DNA from: Leptolyngbya sp. FACHB-8
GTDB lineage: Bacteria > Cyanobacteriota > Cyanobacteriia > Elainellales > Elainellaceae
Assembly (NCBI RefSeq): GCF_014695575.1
Contig: NZ_JACJOO010000095.1
Span: forward strand, 62,001-126,000
Reading direction: 5' to 3'
Length of the DNA: 64,000 bases
Shown here: positions 43,420 through 52,877 of the stretch, piece after piece
Layout of the letters: every line of letters starts with the position of its first letter
Numbering within the stretch: the stretch's first letter is position 1
Made by a program: the position numbers and the translations under genes
The notes under the pieces: model-generated
Told to the model about the DNA's origin: nothing
Databases searched by the model: none
Seen by the model: only the letters and a program-made list of their open reading frames with translations

Positions 43420-43770
43420 AGCAGAGGTAGGAGAAAGACGGATCAAAGGCTAAGTGAAGGACCGCGAAAATCAGAAGAATCACGGAAAATACGAAGTCAT
43501 TCAGTGTACCTGCCTCGGCCGCCTGTTCTAATTCCCCTCAAGTTCCGTATCCTCTCCGACAATATTTTTTGAACTGCATATCACAATACGGGATAGTCGT
43601 CTTCAAACCTTGTTTGAACTCTAGATTTCGTTCTTCAAGGCACGAAATCGTTAGTCTTTTCAAAGACTTCTTGAACAGGGTCTAATAAAATTACGGCGGC
43701 AAGTGTGACCCATTTTTTGAGCGGCTCATTATCAATTGTTTAGCTATAGAGGGATTCAGGAGAATCAACC
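43420..43770. other. Upstream region of the ABC importer operon
   Basis: A 351-bp gap. A small hairpin GATTTCGT/ACGAAATC is seen at about 43626-43650. No TPP riboswitch consensus was recognised and no gene was found. Confidence 0.45.
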
Positions 43771-44868
43771 ATGGGCGATCAACGCCATTTTCAGCAGGGA
43801 TTAGGAAGCATCAAACGCCGTCGCTTCTTACAGTATGGTGCCATGACTCTAGGAACGGGTCTGGTGACGGCCTGTACCTCATCACGTACTCCTACAGATC
43901 CAGCAGCGTCACCGTCGGGTAGTGCTTCACCGGCTGCTTCCTCCGGATTAACCAAGGTCGTTTATGGCACCAACTGGTACGCTCAAGCTGAACACGGTGG
44001 CTTCTATCAAGCCGTGGCAACGGGCATTTATAAAGATTCCGGTTTGGATGTGACAATTCAAATGGGCGGCCCTCAGGTGAATGGTGTGCAATTGTTGACG
44101 GGAGGAGCTATTGATTTTTTCATGGGATACGCATCCCAGGCGATCAAATCTGTGGAAGAAAATATTCCTACCGTCACCGTAGCCGCTCTATTCCAGAAGG
44201 ATCCTCAAGTCCTGATGGTGCATCCTGGTAGCGCCAGTACCCTGGAGGATTTGAAAGGGCGACCCATCTTTATTTCTGCTGCAGCCAATGCAACCTACTG
44301 GCCCTTCCTGAGAGCTAAATTTGGCTTTACAGATGACATGAAACGGCCCTACAACTTCAATTCTGGACCTTTTCTGGCTGATAAGAACTCGGCTCAGCAG
44401 GGCTATCTCAGTTCTGAACCTCTCAAGATTTCGAAGGAAGGTGGGTTTGAGCCCGTTGTCTTTTTGCTGGCTGATGCTGGATATAGTCCCTACTCCACGA
44501 CCATTGAGTGTAAGCGGGAATTGACGGAGCAAAACCCTGATCTGGTGCAGCGGTTTGTGGATGCGTCGATTAAAGGGTGGTACAGCTACTTGTATGGTGA
44601 TCCGGCCCCGGCAAATGCTCTGATTAAACGGGATAACCCCGAGATGACTGACGAGCAGCTTGCCTACGGCATTGAGAAGATAAAGGAGTATGGCATTGTA
44701 GATTCTGGCGATGCGCAATCTATGGGTATTGGTGCCATGACAGATGCCCGATGGAAAGACTTTTTCGATACCATGTCGTCAGAAGGGCTCTTTAAGGCAG
44801 ATACCGATTACACCAAGGCTTACACGCTGGAATTTGTGAATAAAGGTGCTGACTACTATAAAAGTTAG
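43771..44868 (+). CDS. ABC importer substrate-binding lipoprotein (NMT1/THI5-like)
   Basis: Periplasmic ligand-binding protein of a small-molecule importer. The 365-residue product starts with a twin-arginine signal (SIKRRRFLQYG) and a lipobox LVTAC (Cys35), so it is probably Tat-exported and lipid-anchored. After a Ser/Ala/Pro linker the NMT1/SsuA-type fold begins with KVVYGTNWYAQAEHGGFYQA and has GGPQVNGVQLLTGGAIDFFMGY. This family includes transporters of pyrimidines (ThiY), sulfonates and taurine. The downstream cytosine-deaminase-like gene favours a nitrogenous ring compound as ligand. The ATPase gene starts 50 bases after the stop. Confidence 0.9.
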   Translation: MGDQRHFQQGLGSIKRRRFLQYGAMTLGTGLVTACTSSRTPTDPAASPSGSASPAASSGLTKVVYGTNWYAQAEHGGFYQAVATGIYKDSGLDVTIQMGGPQVNGVQLLTGGAIDFFMGYASQAIKSVEENIPTVTVAALFQKDPQVLMVHPGSASTLEDLKGRPIFISAAANATYWPFLRAKFGFTDDMKRPYNFNSGPFLADKNSAQQGYLSSEPLKISKEGGFEPVVFLLADAGYSPYSTTIECKRELTEQNPDLVQRFVDASIKGWYSYLYGDPAPANALIKRDNPEMTDEQLAYGIEKIKEYGIVDSGDAQSMGIGAMTDARWKDFFDTMSSEGLFKADTDYTKAYTLEFVNKGADYYKS

Positions 44869-44918
44869 GGAACGTTAGGATTGTCTGTGCCTGGCTCAGC
44901 CATCGGAGTATTGACGTT

Positions 44919-45728
44919 ATGAGTTCCGAATCTGCATTTACCCTGGCGGATGTCAGTAAGGTGTATTCCAATGGGACAGTTGCCCTTCAGAACTTGAACT
45001 TGGCAGTTCGGAATGGTGAATTTGTCAGTTTATTGGGGCCGTCGGGGTGTGGTAAAAGCACAGTACTCCGTCTGATTGCGGGGCTAGGTCAGATGAATAC
45101 GGGGCGTCTGGATTGGGGAGAGTCCTCCAAACGCAAACTCGCTTATGTCTTTCAAGAAGCCGCATTGATGCCCTGGGCTACTGTGCAGGATAATGTGCGG
45201 TTGCCTTTGAAGTTGGCCAAGGTTCCTAAAGCTGTCGCGCAGGCAGCAGTGGCAGAGGCGATCGCCCTCGTTGACCTTCAAGGCTTCGAACATGCCTATC
45301 CCCGAGAGCTCTCGGGGGGTATGAGAATGCGAGTCTCCATCGCCCGTGCCCTTGTAACCCACCCCGATCTGTTGTTGATGGACGAGCCCTTCGGGGCTCT
45401 GGACGAGATGACGCGCAGCCGCCTTAATACAGACCTGCTTAACCTTTGGCATCAGAAGCGGTGGACGGTGGTGTTTGTGACTCACAACATCTACGAAGCG
45501 GTTTACCTCTCAAATCGAGTTGTTGTGATGGCATCTCGTCCGGGGCGGGTGGTTGCGGAAGTACCCATTGATGCACCGCATCCCCGTACTGAGGCGTTTC
45601 GCATGTCACCAATGTTCAACGACTACTGTCGCCAAATCTCGGGCTATCTCTCCCAGGCGGCTCAGTCTACTGGAGGGGCGTCCCTCCCAGGCTCTCACTA
45701 TGCGAATTTGATAGATTTAAGACCTTAA
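44919..45728 (+). CDS. ABC importer ATP-binding protein (SsuB/TauB-like)
   Basis: Energises the importer encoded around it. The 269-residue product has Walker A LGPSGCGKST, the Q-loop in AYVFQEAALMPW, the signature LSGGMRMRVSIARAL, Walker B LLLMDEPFGALD and the switch histidine in VFVTHN. This fits the nitrate/sulfonate/taurine group. It lies 50 bases after the binding-protein gene, with the permease 142 bases downstream. Confidence 0.94.
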   Translation: MSSESAFTLADVSKVYSNGTVALQNLNLAVRNGEFVSLLGPSGCGKSTVLRLIAGLGQMNTGRLDWGESSKRKLAYVFQEAALMPWATVQDNVRLPLKLAKVPKAVAQAAVAEAIALVDLQGFEHAYPRELSGGMRMRVSIARALVTHPDLLLMDEPFGALDEMTRSRLNTDLLNLWHQKRWTVVFVTHNIYEAVYLSNRVVVMASRPGRVVAEVPIDAPHPRTEAFRMSPMFNDYCRQISGYLSQAAQSTGGASLPGSHYANLIDLRP

Positions 45729-45870
45729 CAGATTGGCAAAGAATTTTTTGAGGCGTCTTCGACGTTTCAAAAAGCGATCTTTAAGAGCTTGATATCCAAT
45801 ACTTAAAATTGCAGCTTTTTGGCGTTGGATACCTGTTTGTTGCCTGTATTTTTGTTGTTTGGCCGCCCCT

Positions 45871-46755
45871 ATGACGAACTACTTCAGCAAGCTCTGGCCT
45901 GAACCTGATTCCTCTGAGGGTTCTCAACCCTCAGGTAAGTTCTCGTTGCGAGCGCTGGTTTCATCCGATGTCGTGCCACCCTTGATTGTTGGAGTTGCAA
46001 TTCTCCTGCTTTGGGAAATTGGGGTACAGGTGACCAAAACACCGCCTTATATTTTGCCAGGCCCTTCCCTGGTACTGAAATCCCTGGTGCAAGATTGGGG
46101 CACGTTGTTCCCGGCCCTGTTGATTACGCTTCAGGTCACTGTTGTAGCATTTCTTCTGGCAGTCGTATCGGGGTTGGCGATCGCTATCCTATTTACTCAG
46201 AGTAAGTGGATTGAGCGCAGCTTTTTTCCCTATGCGGTGATTCTGCAGACGACGCCGATCGCGGCGATCGCTCCTCTGATCATTCTCTGGGTCCGGCAGA
46301 TTGTGCAGGGCGAGCAGGCCACCTTTGTGTCTTTAGTCATTTGTGCCTGGATTGTTGCGTTTTTCCCCATCCTTTCAAATACGACTTTGGGGCTCAACAG
46401 TGCCGATCACAACTTGTTGAACTTGTTTCAGTTATACAATGCCAATCGCTGGCAGACCCTGCTTTATCTGCGATTGCCGAATGCGTTACCTTACTTCCTG
46501 GGTGGTTTGCGTATTAGTGGTGGATTGGCTCTTATTGGGGCGGTTGTCGCTGAGTTTGTGGCTGGAACAGGGGGAACACGCTCCGGCATCGCTTACCAGA
46601 TTTTGATGGCCAGCTTTAACTTGCAAATTCCTAAAATGTTCGCGGCTTTGCTTCTCACAACTGTCCTGGGTGTTTTGATCTTTGTAGTACTAACTCTGCT
46701 ATCGGATTACTGGTTGCAGCACTGGCATGAGAGCGCTATTAAACGCGAAAACTAA
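45871..46755 (+). CDS. ABC importer permease (SsuC-like)
   Basis: The membrane channel of the importer, with about six membrane segments (e.g. PPLIVGVAILLLWEIGVQV, LLITLQVTVVAFLLAVV and MFAALLLTTVLGVLIFVV). The BPD-transporter loop lies in LYLRLPNALPYFLGGLRI, which contacts the ATPase. ATG 45871 was chosen over a TTG 12 bases upstream; no clear Shine-Dalgarno helps. It forms one unit with the binding protein, ATPase and deaminase genes, with an 18-bp inverted repeat (46775-46827) between it and the deaminase. Confidence 0.9.
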   Translation: MTNYFSKLWPEPDSSEGSQPSGKFSLRALVSSDVVPPLIVGVAILLLWEIGVQVTKTPPYILPGPSLVLKSLVQDWGTLFPALLITLQVTVVAFLLAVVSGLAIAILFTQSKWIERSFFPYAVILQTTPIAAIAPLIILWVRQIVQGEQATFVSLVICAWIVAFFPILSNTTLGLNSADHNLLNLFQLYNANRWQTLLYLRLPNALPYFLGGLRISGGLALIGAVVAEFVAGTGGTRSGIAYQILMASFNLQIPKMFAALLLTTVLGVLIFVVLTLLSDYWLQHWHESAIKREN

Positions 46756-46774
46756 GGACTTGTTGATTTTTCTG

Positions 46775-46827
46775 TAAACGGGTTAATTTTGCTGAGGTGT
46801 CGTTTTCCTGCAAAATTAACCCGTTTA
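46775..46827. repeat. 18-bp inverted repeat between permease and deaminase genes
   Basis: TAAACGGGTTAATTTTGC (46775-46792) faces its exact complement at 46810-46827. It starts 20 bases after the permease stop and could attenuate transcription into the deaminase gene. Confidence 0.75.
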
Positions 46828-46861
46828 TAAAGCTGTTCGTTGACCGAAGTGAGGATGCGAG

Positions 46862-48235
46862 ATGATCGAAATTCCTGAGACTGGCCACTACTGGCTGCAC
46901 CGTGCCCATGTGCCTGTAGCACTACTAGTGCAGTCTCTGAGTTCCCAAACCCAGGAGGGGTTGGCCCTGGTGGATTTGGAAATTCGAAATGGGTGCATTC
47001 AGCAAATTCAACCATCCAGTGTAGAGCTTCCGACAGAGGGTACTATTATCGATTTGCAGCACCGTCTGGTGTTTCCTTGTTTTGCAGATTTACATACTCA
47101 TCTAGACAAGGGCCATACCTGGGAGCGATCGCCCAATCCCACGGGGCACTTCGATGATGCATTAACGACGATCCAGAGCGATCGCTTAGCCCACTGGAAT
47201 TTTGAGGATCTCTATCAGCGTATGGAGTTTGGGCTACGGTGTGCCTATGCGCACGGTACTCGCGCTCTGCGTACCCATTTGGATGCGATTGCCCCCCAAG
47301 GTGAGGTTAGCTTTGCGGTGTTTCGGCAATTGCAGAAGGAGTGGAGCGATCGTATTCATCTCCAAGCAGCATCTTTGGTGACTCTGGATTACTTCCTCAC
47401 ACCGGATGGCGAAGCACTAGCGGATTTAGTGGCCGAATCCGGTGGGGTTTTGGCCGGGGTTGCTTTTCCCAATCCAGATTTAGAAGCTCAAGTTGAGCGG
47501 GTCTTTGATTTGGCTCATGAGCGTGGCTTGGACCTGGATTTTCATGTGGATGAAAGTCCCGATCCGGCTTCAGATGCCCTCCATGAAGTGGCTAAAGTGG
47601 CTCAGCGTCATGCTTTTTCGGGGCAGATTGTATGTGGGCATTGCTGTAGTTTGTCTCTCCAAACTTCAGAAAAAGCAGAGGCGGTAATTGCGGATGTTAA
47701 AGGGGCAAACATTGGGGTAGTGAGTTTGCCGATGTGCAATATATTTCTGCAGGATCGCAATCAGGAAGCCTCAAAGCAATTACTTCAGAATCTATCAGGC
47801 AATTTCCTGGCTTATTTTCGCGATATGCCGTCACGTACGCCTCGTTGGCGCGGGGTGACGCTACTGCATGAGCTGAAGCAGGCAGGGGTACCGGTGGCGG
47901 TGGCAAATGATAATTGCCGTGATGCGTTCCATGCCTATGGCGATCACGACATGGTGGAAGTGTTTCGAGAGTCGAGCCGTATTGCTCACTTTGACATGCC
48001 CTATGGGGATTGGTGCCGGACGGTGACGATGACGCCTGCTGATTTAATGGGGCTGCCAGAGGTGGGGCGAATTGGTGTAGGGTTGCCGGCAGATTTGGTT
48101 GTGTTTAAGGCTCGGTATTTTAGTGAGTTGTTGTCGAGGCCGCAGAGCGATCGCATAGTTCTGCGCAATGGTATTTCCATCGATACAACTTTGCCGGATT
48201 ATGCTGAGCTAGATCACCTTATTTTTAAGTCTTGA
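46862..48235 (+). CDS. Cytosine-deaminase-like amidohydrolase
   Basis: A metal-dependent amidohydrolase of 457 residues, best compared with cytosine deaminases. Metal-binding signatures are DLHTHLDKGHTW near residue 78, HVDES near 228, VCGHCCSLS near 255, and ANDNCRDAFHAYGDHDM in the C-terminal part. The last of these corresponds to the metal/catalytic Asp. The NDN-(x)-D variant is what I recall in cytosine deaminases of several proteobacteria and cyanobacteria. Isoguanine or another aminopyrimidine are alternative substrates. It is the last gene of the importer operon, so it probably deaminates the imported compound. Start ATG 46862 has GTGAGGA upstream. Confidence 0.85.
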   Translation: MIEIPETGHYWLHRAHVPVALLVQSLSSQTQEGLALVDLEIRNGCIQQIQPSSVELPTEGTIIDLQHRLVFPCFADLHTHLDKGHTWERSPNPTGHFDDALTTIQSDRLAHWNFEDLYQRMEFGLRCAYAHGTRALRTHLDAIAPQGEVSFAVFRQLQKEWSDRIHLQAASLVTLDYFLTPDGEALADLVAESGGVLAGVAFPNPDLEAQVERVFDLAHERGLDLDFHVDESPDPASDALHEVAKVAQRHAFSGQIVCGHCCSLSLQTSEKAEAVIADVKGANIGVVSLPMCNIFLQDRNQEASKQLLQNLSGNFLAYFRDMPSRTPRWRGVTLLHELKQAGVPVAVANDNCRDAFHAYGDHDMVEVFRESSRIAHFDMPYGDWCRTVTMTPADLMGLPEVGRIGVGLPADLVVFKARYFSELLSRPQSDRIVLRNGISIDTTLPDYAELDHLIFKS

Positions 48236-48240
48236 GTATT

Positions 48241-48275
48241 GATTGTTTTGGGTATTTTGTGTACAAAAAACAATC
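48241..48275 (+). terminator. Hairpin after the deaminase gene
   Basis: GATTGTTTTG and CAAAAAACAATC pair around a short AT-rich loop, ending in CTTTTC. It starts five bases after the stop. Confidence 0.6.
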
Positions 48276-48321
48276 TTTTCAGCCAGTTTAGGAGTGTTAA
48301 GACTAACGTATTTTGTTAGGT

Positions 48322-48445
48322 AACCTGAGTTCGGGTTAAGGGCGTTTTCGAGTGCCGCGCAACGCGCAGCACTCGAAAACGCTCATTTTGGCGTGCGCTT
48401 TGCGCACACCAAAATGGGCACTTCAGCTTATCCCGAACTGAGGTT
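48322..48445 (+). repeat. Repeat family A, copy 4 (124 bp, Y-shaped)
   Basis: Same ends and length as the other copies. Loops are AAC and TTT, as in A2. It has a few unpaired changes (GCGCAGCACT for GCGCGGCACT; GCACACCAAAATGGG for GCACGCCAAAATGAG), so pairing is slightly eroded. No direct repeat flanks it. It lies between the deaminase and chlD genes, which converge. Confidence 0.9.
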
Positions 48446-48532
48446 TCATAGGGCAGGTTGTTCTATGAATCTACGCCTTCTACCGAGTGCTTTGCTTACC
48501 TAACAGGGCGCTGTTTGAAAGGGGTAACCCAA

Positions 48533-50611
48533 TCAGCGTCCTTTCGCATCTTGTAGTGCACCCATGGTCATGGCGGCGATCGCCTGATCGGTTGCTTTTG
48601 GCAAATGGTAGTATTTGCCACCTGCGTTCTTTGCCAATTCTTTCGCGAAGCCTGTGGACACAAATTTGCTTTCGGTATCGATTACCAGCAGTTGAATATC
48701 CTGGGCGCGGATTTTGGCAGCGATGTCTAGCAGTTCGGCTTTGATGTCGGGCTTTTTGTCGTCGAGGACGGGTTCACCCAGCGATCGCGACAATGGCACA
48801 TTCCCTCGACCATCGGTGATTGCGACGACGACGACTTGTCCCACGTCTCCAGATTGGCGAGCATTCACTCCCACTCGTACGGCCTGGGTCAAACCGTGAG
48901 CTAGAGGCGAACCGCCTCCGCAGGGCATCCGTTCTAATCGCCGTCGAGCGGCGGCAATGGAGCGAGTGGGCGGCAAGAGGACCTCAGCCTGCTCACCCCG
49001 GAAGGGAATGAGGGCGACCTGGTCACGATTCTGGTACGCCTCTGTGAGAAGGCGCAACACTGCCCCTTTTGCAGATTGCATCCGGTTCAACGCCATAGAG
49101 CCAGAAGCATCCACCACGAAGACAATCAGGGAACCTGCTTTACGAGCCAGTCGCTTAGCGCGAATATCGGGTTCTTCGATGAAAACGCGCTTGGCAGGGG
49201 CGTTGTTGGCAGCATTGCTCTGCTCATAACGGAGACGGCGCGATCGCTGGTAGGGCGCTGCCGATCGCATTGTCGCGTCCACTGCAATTCGGCGTACTTG
49301 ACCACGCGGCAAAATTGGTTTGATGTAGCGGCCCCGGTCTTCTGAGAAGATGAGCCCTTGAGAACCCGTCTTACCTCGTTTTTGCGCCATCTGAGCAAAG
49401 TACAGCACCGATGGGTCAAGGATTACCCCTTCTGGGTCAAAAACAAACTCTTCCGGCAGGTTAGGTGGCTCTTGCGGGGTATCGTCTTCTTCGTTCTCGT
49501 CCTCCTCTTCCTGCTCATCCTCGTCGGAGTCTTCAGGTTGTTGATCTTGAGGCGGCGGCGGCGGTGGTGGCGGTTGTTGCTGATTTTGTTCGTCGGGCGG
49601 CGGTTGGATGACGGTGGCGCGAGGCACAATCACAAGTTCTACTGCACAACGCAGGTCATCTGCATTGACTTCAGTACGACCTTCCAGTGCCGCGTGAGCC
49701 TTAGCAACGCGTACCGCAAAAATTTCCGCCCGATGTCCCTGAACTTCGCCGCGCACGGCTTCCTGCACCAAATACTCGATCTGTGCGGGAGAAATGGTAA
49801 CGTCTTTCAGCCATTCTCGTGCCAGGATGATTTGAGTTTTGAGGTTGTCTAGTTCTTCCGCGTAAAGCTCCAGAAATGCCTTGGGCGACTCAGCGTATCC
49901 CGTTGCCCGTTCTACGGCAGTAACCCGCTGGTCAAGTCCTAAGACGGCGTCGGCAGAGAGGGCGATCGCAATTCGATCGAGCAGGTGCGATCGCAAATCT
50001 CCTTCTTCGGGGTTGAAGGTGGCGATCAGCAGAGGCCGGCAGGGGTGCTGAAAGCTAATGCCTTCCCGTTCAATACGGTTGCGGCCATCGGTCAGATTCG
50101 TCAACAGTAAGTTGGCAATCTGATCGTCTAAAAGATTGATTTCGTCTACATACAGCACTCCCCGGTGAGCTTCCGCCAGCAGACCCGGTTGGAAGACGGT
50201 CTCTCCTTTTTTGATGGATTGCGCCACATCCACCGAACCCAACAGACGATCTTCTGTTACCCCGAGAGGAATCTGAATGAAGGGAGCTGGGATGACCTCC
50301 GTTGGCACCGGTAAACCATCGGGTGAATCTAGATCAACCTCAGCAAAACGGGCTGTTGTCTCGTCGTCCCAATCTCCGGGACGCTGCGGGTCGCAGTTGC
50401 AGCATGACCCCTGGACCACCTCAATGGGCGGCAGCAGAGCATGAAGCGCACGGGCCATGACGGATTTGGCGGTTCCCCGCCGCCCTGCAATGACGACGCC
50501 ACCTAAGGCTGGATCGATAGCCGCCAGCAAAAGAGCCAGCTTAATGGCATCCTGGCCGATGACGGCGGTTAATGGAAAGCTGAGGGGTGTTACGGAGGCG
50601 ATCGCAGACAT
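48533..50611 (-). CDS. chlD: Magnesium chelatase subunit D
   Basis: ChlD works with ChlI and ChlH to insert Mg into protoporphyrin IX at the branch to chlorophyll. The 692-residue product has an N-terminal AAA+ domain (P-loop [10 protein letters not shown], then [13 protein letters not shown]), a proline-rich then acidic linker around residues 345-400, and a C-terminal integrin-I-like vWA domain ([17 protein letters not shown], which is the MIDAS-type DxSxS). The length fits cyanobacterial ChlD (about 670). Like other ChlD it may have reduced ATPase function. It is expressed alone, on the minus strand. Confidence 0.96.
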   Translation of the reverse strand: MSAIASVTPLSFPLTAVIGQDAIKLALLLAAIDPALGGVVIAGRRGTAKSVMARALHALLPPIEVVQGSCCNCDPQRPGDWDDETTARFAEVDLDSPDGLPVPTEVIPAPFIQIPLGVTEDRLLGSVDVAQSIKKGETVFQPGLLAEAHRGVLYVDEINLLDDQIANLLLTNLTDGRNRIEREGISFQHPCRPLLIATFNPEEGDLRSHLLDRIAIALSADAVLGLDQRVTAVERATGYAESPKAFLELYAEELDNLKTQIILAREWLKDVTISPAQIEYLVQEAVRGEVQGHRAEIFAVRVAKAHAALEGRTEVNADDLRCAVELVIVPRATVIQPPPDEQNQQQPPPPPPPPQDQQPEDSDEDEQEEEDENEEDDTPQEPPNLPEEFVFDPEGVILDPSVLYFAQMAQKRGKTGSQGLIFSEDRGRYIKPILPRGQVRRIAVDATMRSAAPYQRSRRLRYEQSNAANNAPAKRVFIEEPDIRAKRLARKAGSLIVFVVDASGSMALNRMQSAKGAVLRLLTEAYQNRDQVALIPFRGEQAEVLLPPTRSIAAARRRLERMPCGGGSPLAHGLTQAVRVGVNARQSGDVGQVVVVAITDGRGNVPLSRSLGEPVLDDKKPDIKAELLDIAAKIRAQDIQLLVIDTESKFVSTGFAKELAKNAGGKYYHLPKATDQAIAAMTMGALQDAKGR

Positions 50612-50708
50612 CGTTCAAATTCAGGGGTTTCCAGTCTCTCAGGATAACAGGTTGACGGCGGCTTCCGATAGCTCAACCACACATTCACAGCAATTCTCAT
50701 TTTGGAAT

Positions 50709-50809
50709 CCAATCCGAAAATAGCCCGCCGAAGGCGGGCTATTTTCGGGCTTCAAAGCATTAGCGACGAATGGTATAGGCATTCGTCGCTAATGCTTGTT
50801 TCGGATTAG
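50709..50809. repeat. Two hairpins enclosed by an outer stem
   Basis: Outer arms AATCCGAAA (50711-50719) and TTTCGGATT (50799-50807) are exact complements. Inside are hairpins 50715-50747 (CGAAAATAGCCCGCC, loop GAA, complement) and 50757-50795 (GCATTAGCGACGAAT and its complement). The stop codon of the M50 protease gene (50806-50808) is in the right arm. The sequence before it, CAGCAATTCTCATTTT (50688-50703), is the reverse complement of the right outer arm of the element at 56781-56909. Confidence 0.82.
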
Positions 50810-52014
50810 GATGCTTCTTCTAAAAGGGATTGAGCGATCGCCTGTAACGGTAACCCTGGCGGAAACTTGCCCTCCTCCTTGATGCGCTGAATCATGGCAT
50901 CGGGTACAGGAAGCTTGAGTTGCTCAGCCAAGGCTCGTACGACATCCCCCCGATCAATAACTCCAGCAACCGCTCCGGCGGGAGTTAACACCGTGATACG
51001 GGAAAGCTGCAAGCGCTCCAACTTATCGATGGCTTCGGTCAGAGGCGTCATTTCTGATACGGAAGGCACTTCAGGCAGGGGATGGGCGATTTGGTGGAGG
51101 ATTTTAGTACGCCACTCGCTCCGCTCAATCTGCTGCAGGTCATCCGGATATACCTGACCCCGGTAACGTCCGTCAGAAGCGGCGAAGAAGGCAGGATATT
51201 GACCTTCTTCCTTGAGCAGATAGTCATCTGTGAAACGTTGTAGCGATAAATCCGCATCGACCACACGAAAGTCACGGGTCATCGCATTACTGGCATTCAG
51301 ACCCGCAACTGCTTCTTGCAAATCTGCAACTCGGGTGTAGTTGGTGGCATTACTCACCACAAACCAACCAATCAAACCAATCCACAGCCCGCCAAAAGAT
51401 CCCTGGAAGTAGAGCAGCAGGCCAAAGGCGATCGCAGCCCAACCCAACGCTTTGCCCGTATTCGCGGCCCAGCGCAATCCCTTTAAGCGGCTGCCGGTTA
51501 CTTTCCAGACCAAGGCTTTGAGCACCTGCCCACCATCCAGGGGCAGGCCAGGAATCATGTTGAAAATGGCCAGTACGATGTTGATCTGGGCTAATTCTCG
51601 AACGATGGTGCCGGTTGGTATGCCCAGAGGAATGAGTCGATCAAGGGTGGCCAGGAGAATAAATAAACCCAGGCTGACGGCTGGCCCAGCGATCGCTACC
51701 TGAAACGCCTGTCCTGGTGTTTTCGATTCCCGATCGATTGCGGCAACACCACCAAATAGAAACAGGGTGATGGAATTGACTTTAATGCCCTGGGAAAGCG
51801 CTGCCAAGCTATGCCCTAATTCATGTAGTAATACCGAGCCGAACAAGGACAGAGACAAGGCTAAACCAGCAACCCAGGCGGTCGTTGTGGATAAGTTTTC
51901 AGCGGAGAAACGGGTCGCGTTTGAAAAGGTAAACAGAGCCAGAATGATAAACCAGGAAGAATCAATCAGCAACGGGATGCCAAAGATAGAGCCAACCTGC
52001 CAGCCTGGTTTCAT
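50806..52014 (-). CDS. Site-2-type (M50) metalloprotease with CBS domains
   Basis: An intramembrane zinc protease of about 402 residues. The active site HELGH is at 64-68 (VLLHELGHSLAAL), and the second metal-binding motif is PGLPLDGGQVLKAL near 155, within about five membrane segments. The C-terminal third contains two CBS domains (MTRDFRVVDADLSLQRFTDD and VSEMTPLTEAIDKLERLQLS, then VAGVIDRGDVVRAL), which usually sense adenylates. This architecture is the M50/CBS group and not RseP (no PDZ). Substrate unknown. It is upstream of chlD on the same strand but separated by about 195 bases with the two-hairpin element. Confidence 0.92.
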   Translation of the reverse strand: MKPGWQVGSIFGIPLLIDSSWFIILALFTFSNATRFSAENLSTTTAWVAGLALSLSLFGSVLLHELGHSLAALSQGIKVNSITLFLFGGVAAIDRESKTPGQAFQVAIAGPAVSLGLFILLATLDRLIPLGIPTGTIVRELAQINIVLAIFNMIPGLPLDGGQVLKALVWKVTGSRLKGLRWAANTGKALGWAAIAFGLLLYFQGSFGGLWIGLIGWFVVSNATNYTRVADLQEAVAGLNASNAMTRDFRVVDADLSLQRFTDDYLLKEEGQYPAFFAASDGRYRGQVYPDDLQQIERSEWRTKILHQIAHPLPEVPSVSEMTPLTEAIDKLERLQLSRITVLTPAGAVAGVIDRGDVVRALAEQLKLPVPDAMIQRIKEEGKFPPGLPLQAIAQSLLEEAS

Positions 52015-52232
52015 AGAGAGTGCTCAAACTTTGTATGGCTAAGGGAGAATTCCTCGCAGTCAGCAGCAGGGATATAGACAAGCTCTGCGACGCCTACACA
52101 GCGGGATATTCAACGATTCTACTGTGTTTTCACGGAAACCGCCTGCCTCAAACGAAGGGGAGGAATACAATATTCCTCCCCCCCGAGTAATCTATTGCCA
52201 AGTTCGTCGTGGGATTTTATCCCAGAGAACGA

Positions 52233-52493
52233 TTAAAGTACGCCAGCGTTCGACAGGCCCAGAATCAAGCCGGTGCCAATGATATGCCCAAAGCTCATGG
52301 TTGCCAGCAATTCAGGAACGCCAAACCCCGTAAACATCGCGGGCATGTCAGCGGGCAGCTTAGGCCCAACTCCACGCTTTTGAATGGCGTAGTAGCCAAT
52401 GGCGATCGCGAACAGGTTTGCTCCGATCATCACAAGAGCCGTATTGAACGACCAGGGGCTAGTGGTGGCCATTGCGCCTAATAATGCGGTCAT
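52233..52493 (-). CDS. psaK: Photosystem I reaction centre subunit PsaK
   Basis: A small two-helix subunit at the edge of photosystem I that helps bind antenna pigments. The 86-residue product starts MTALLGAMATTSPWSF, contains VMIGANLFAIAIGYYAIQKR and ends in GFGVPELLATMSFGHIIGTG, which matches PsaK. The length is typical. The start ATG 52493 was chosen; the open frame extends upstream but is not PsaK-like. It is monocistronic, with about 380 bases upstream to the divergent trpF start. Confidence 0.96.
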   Translation of the reverse strand: MTALLGAMATTSPWSFNTALVMIGANLFAIAIGYYAIQKRGVGPKLPADMPAMFTGFGVPELLATMSFGHIIGTGLILGLSNAGVL

Positions 52494-52877
52494 GTTAAAC
52501 AACTTTATCCTCCTAAATTCCGAACCAGACACAGCAGAAACCTGTTGTTGCGCCCTGTAAATGAGCCAGGAATCCTGATTTTTCAGGATGCAAGAGGGGA
52601 TGCTTGTAATCAAGGGTTTGTTTGAAGAGTTAACACGAAACACCCAGATTGAAATAAAACGTAATATTCGATTAACAAGACTTTGAATATTTCTTCCCTA
52701 AGAGTGTTGGTTTTATGCGTAGATTTTGATGAAAGGTTATTCTTCGTGCAACAAAACTGAATGCGTACAGAATGAATGTCTTAACGCTGAATGTGCTGGG
52801 TTCACTCGCTCACCCAACATCAAGGCACCATAACTGGCCCTTGCATCAGCCCCGACCCTATAGAGTAATGTTGTGTA
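52494..52877. promoter_or_regulatory. Divergent upstream region of psaK and trpF
   Basis: A 384-bp gap with a small hairpin (ATCCTG/CAGGAT) near 52570-52590. Light-regulated control of psaK is expected from the family, but I could not place a promoter or an HLR-type motif with confidence. Confidence 0.45.

Noticed and set aside
43420-43770. TPP riboswitch upstream of the importer
   Set aside because: The conserved CTGAGA and downstream motifs were not found.
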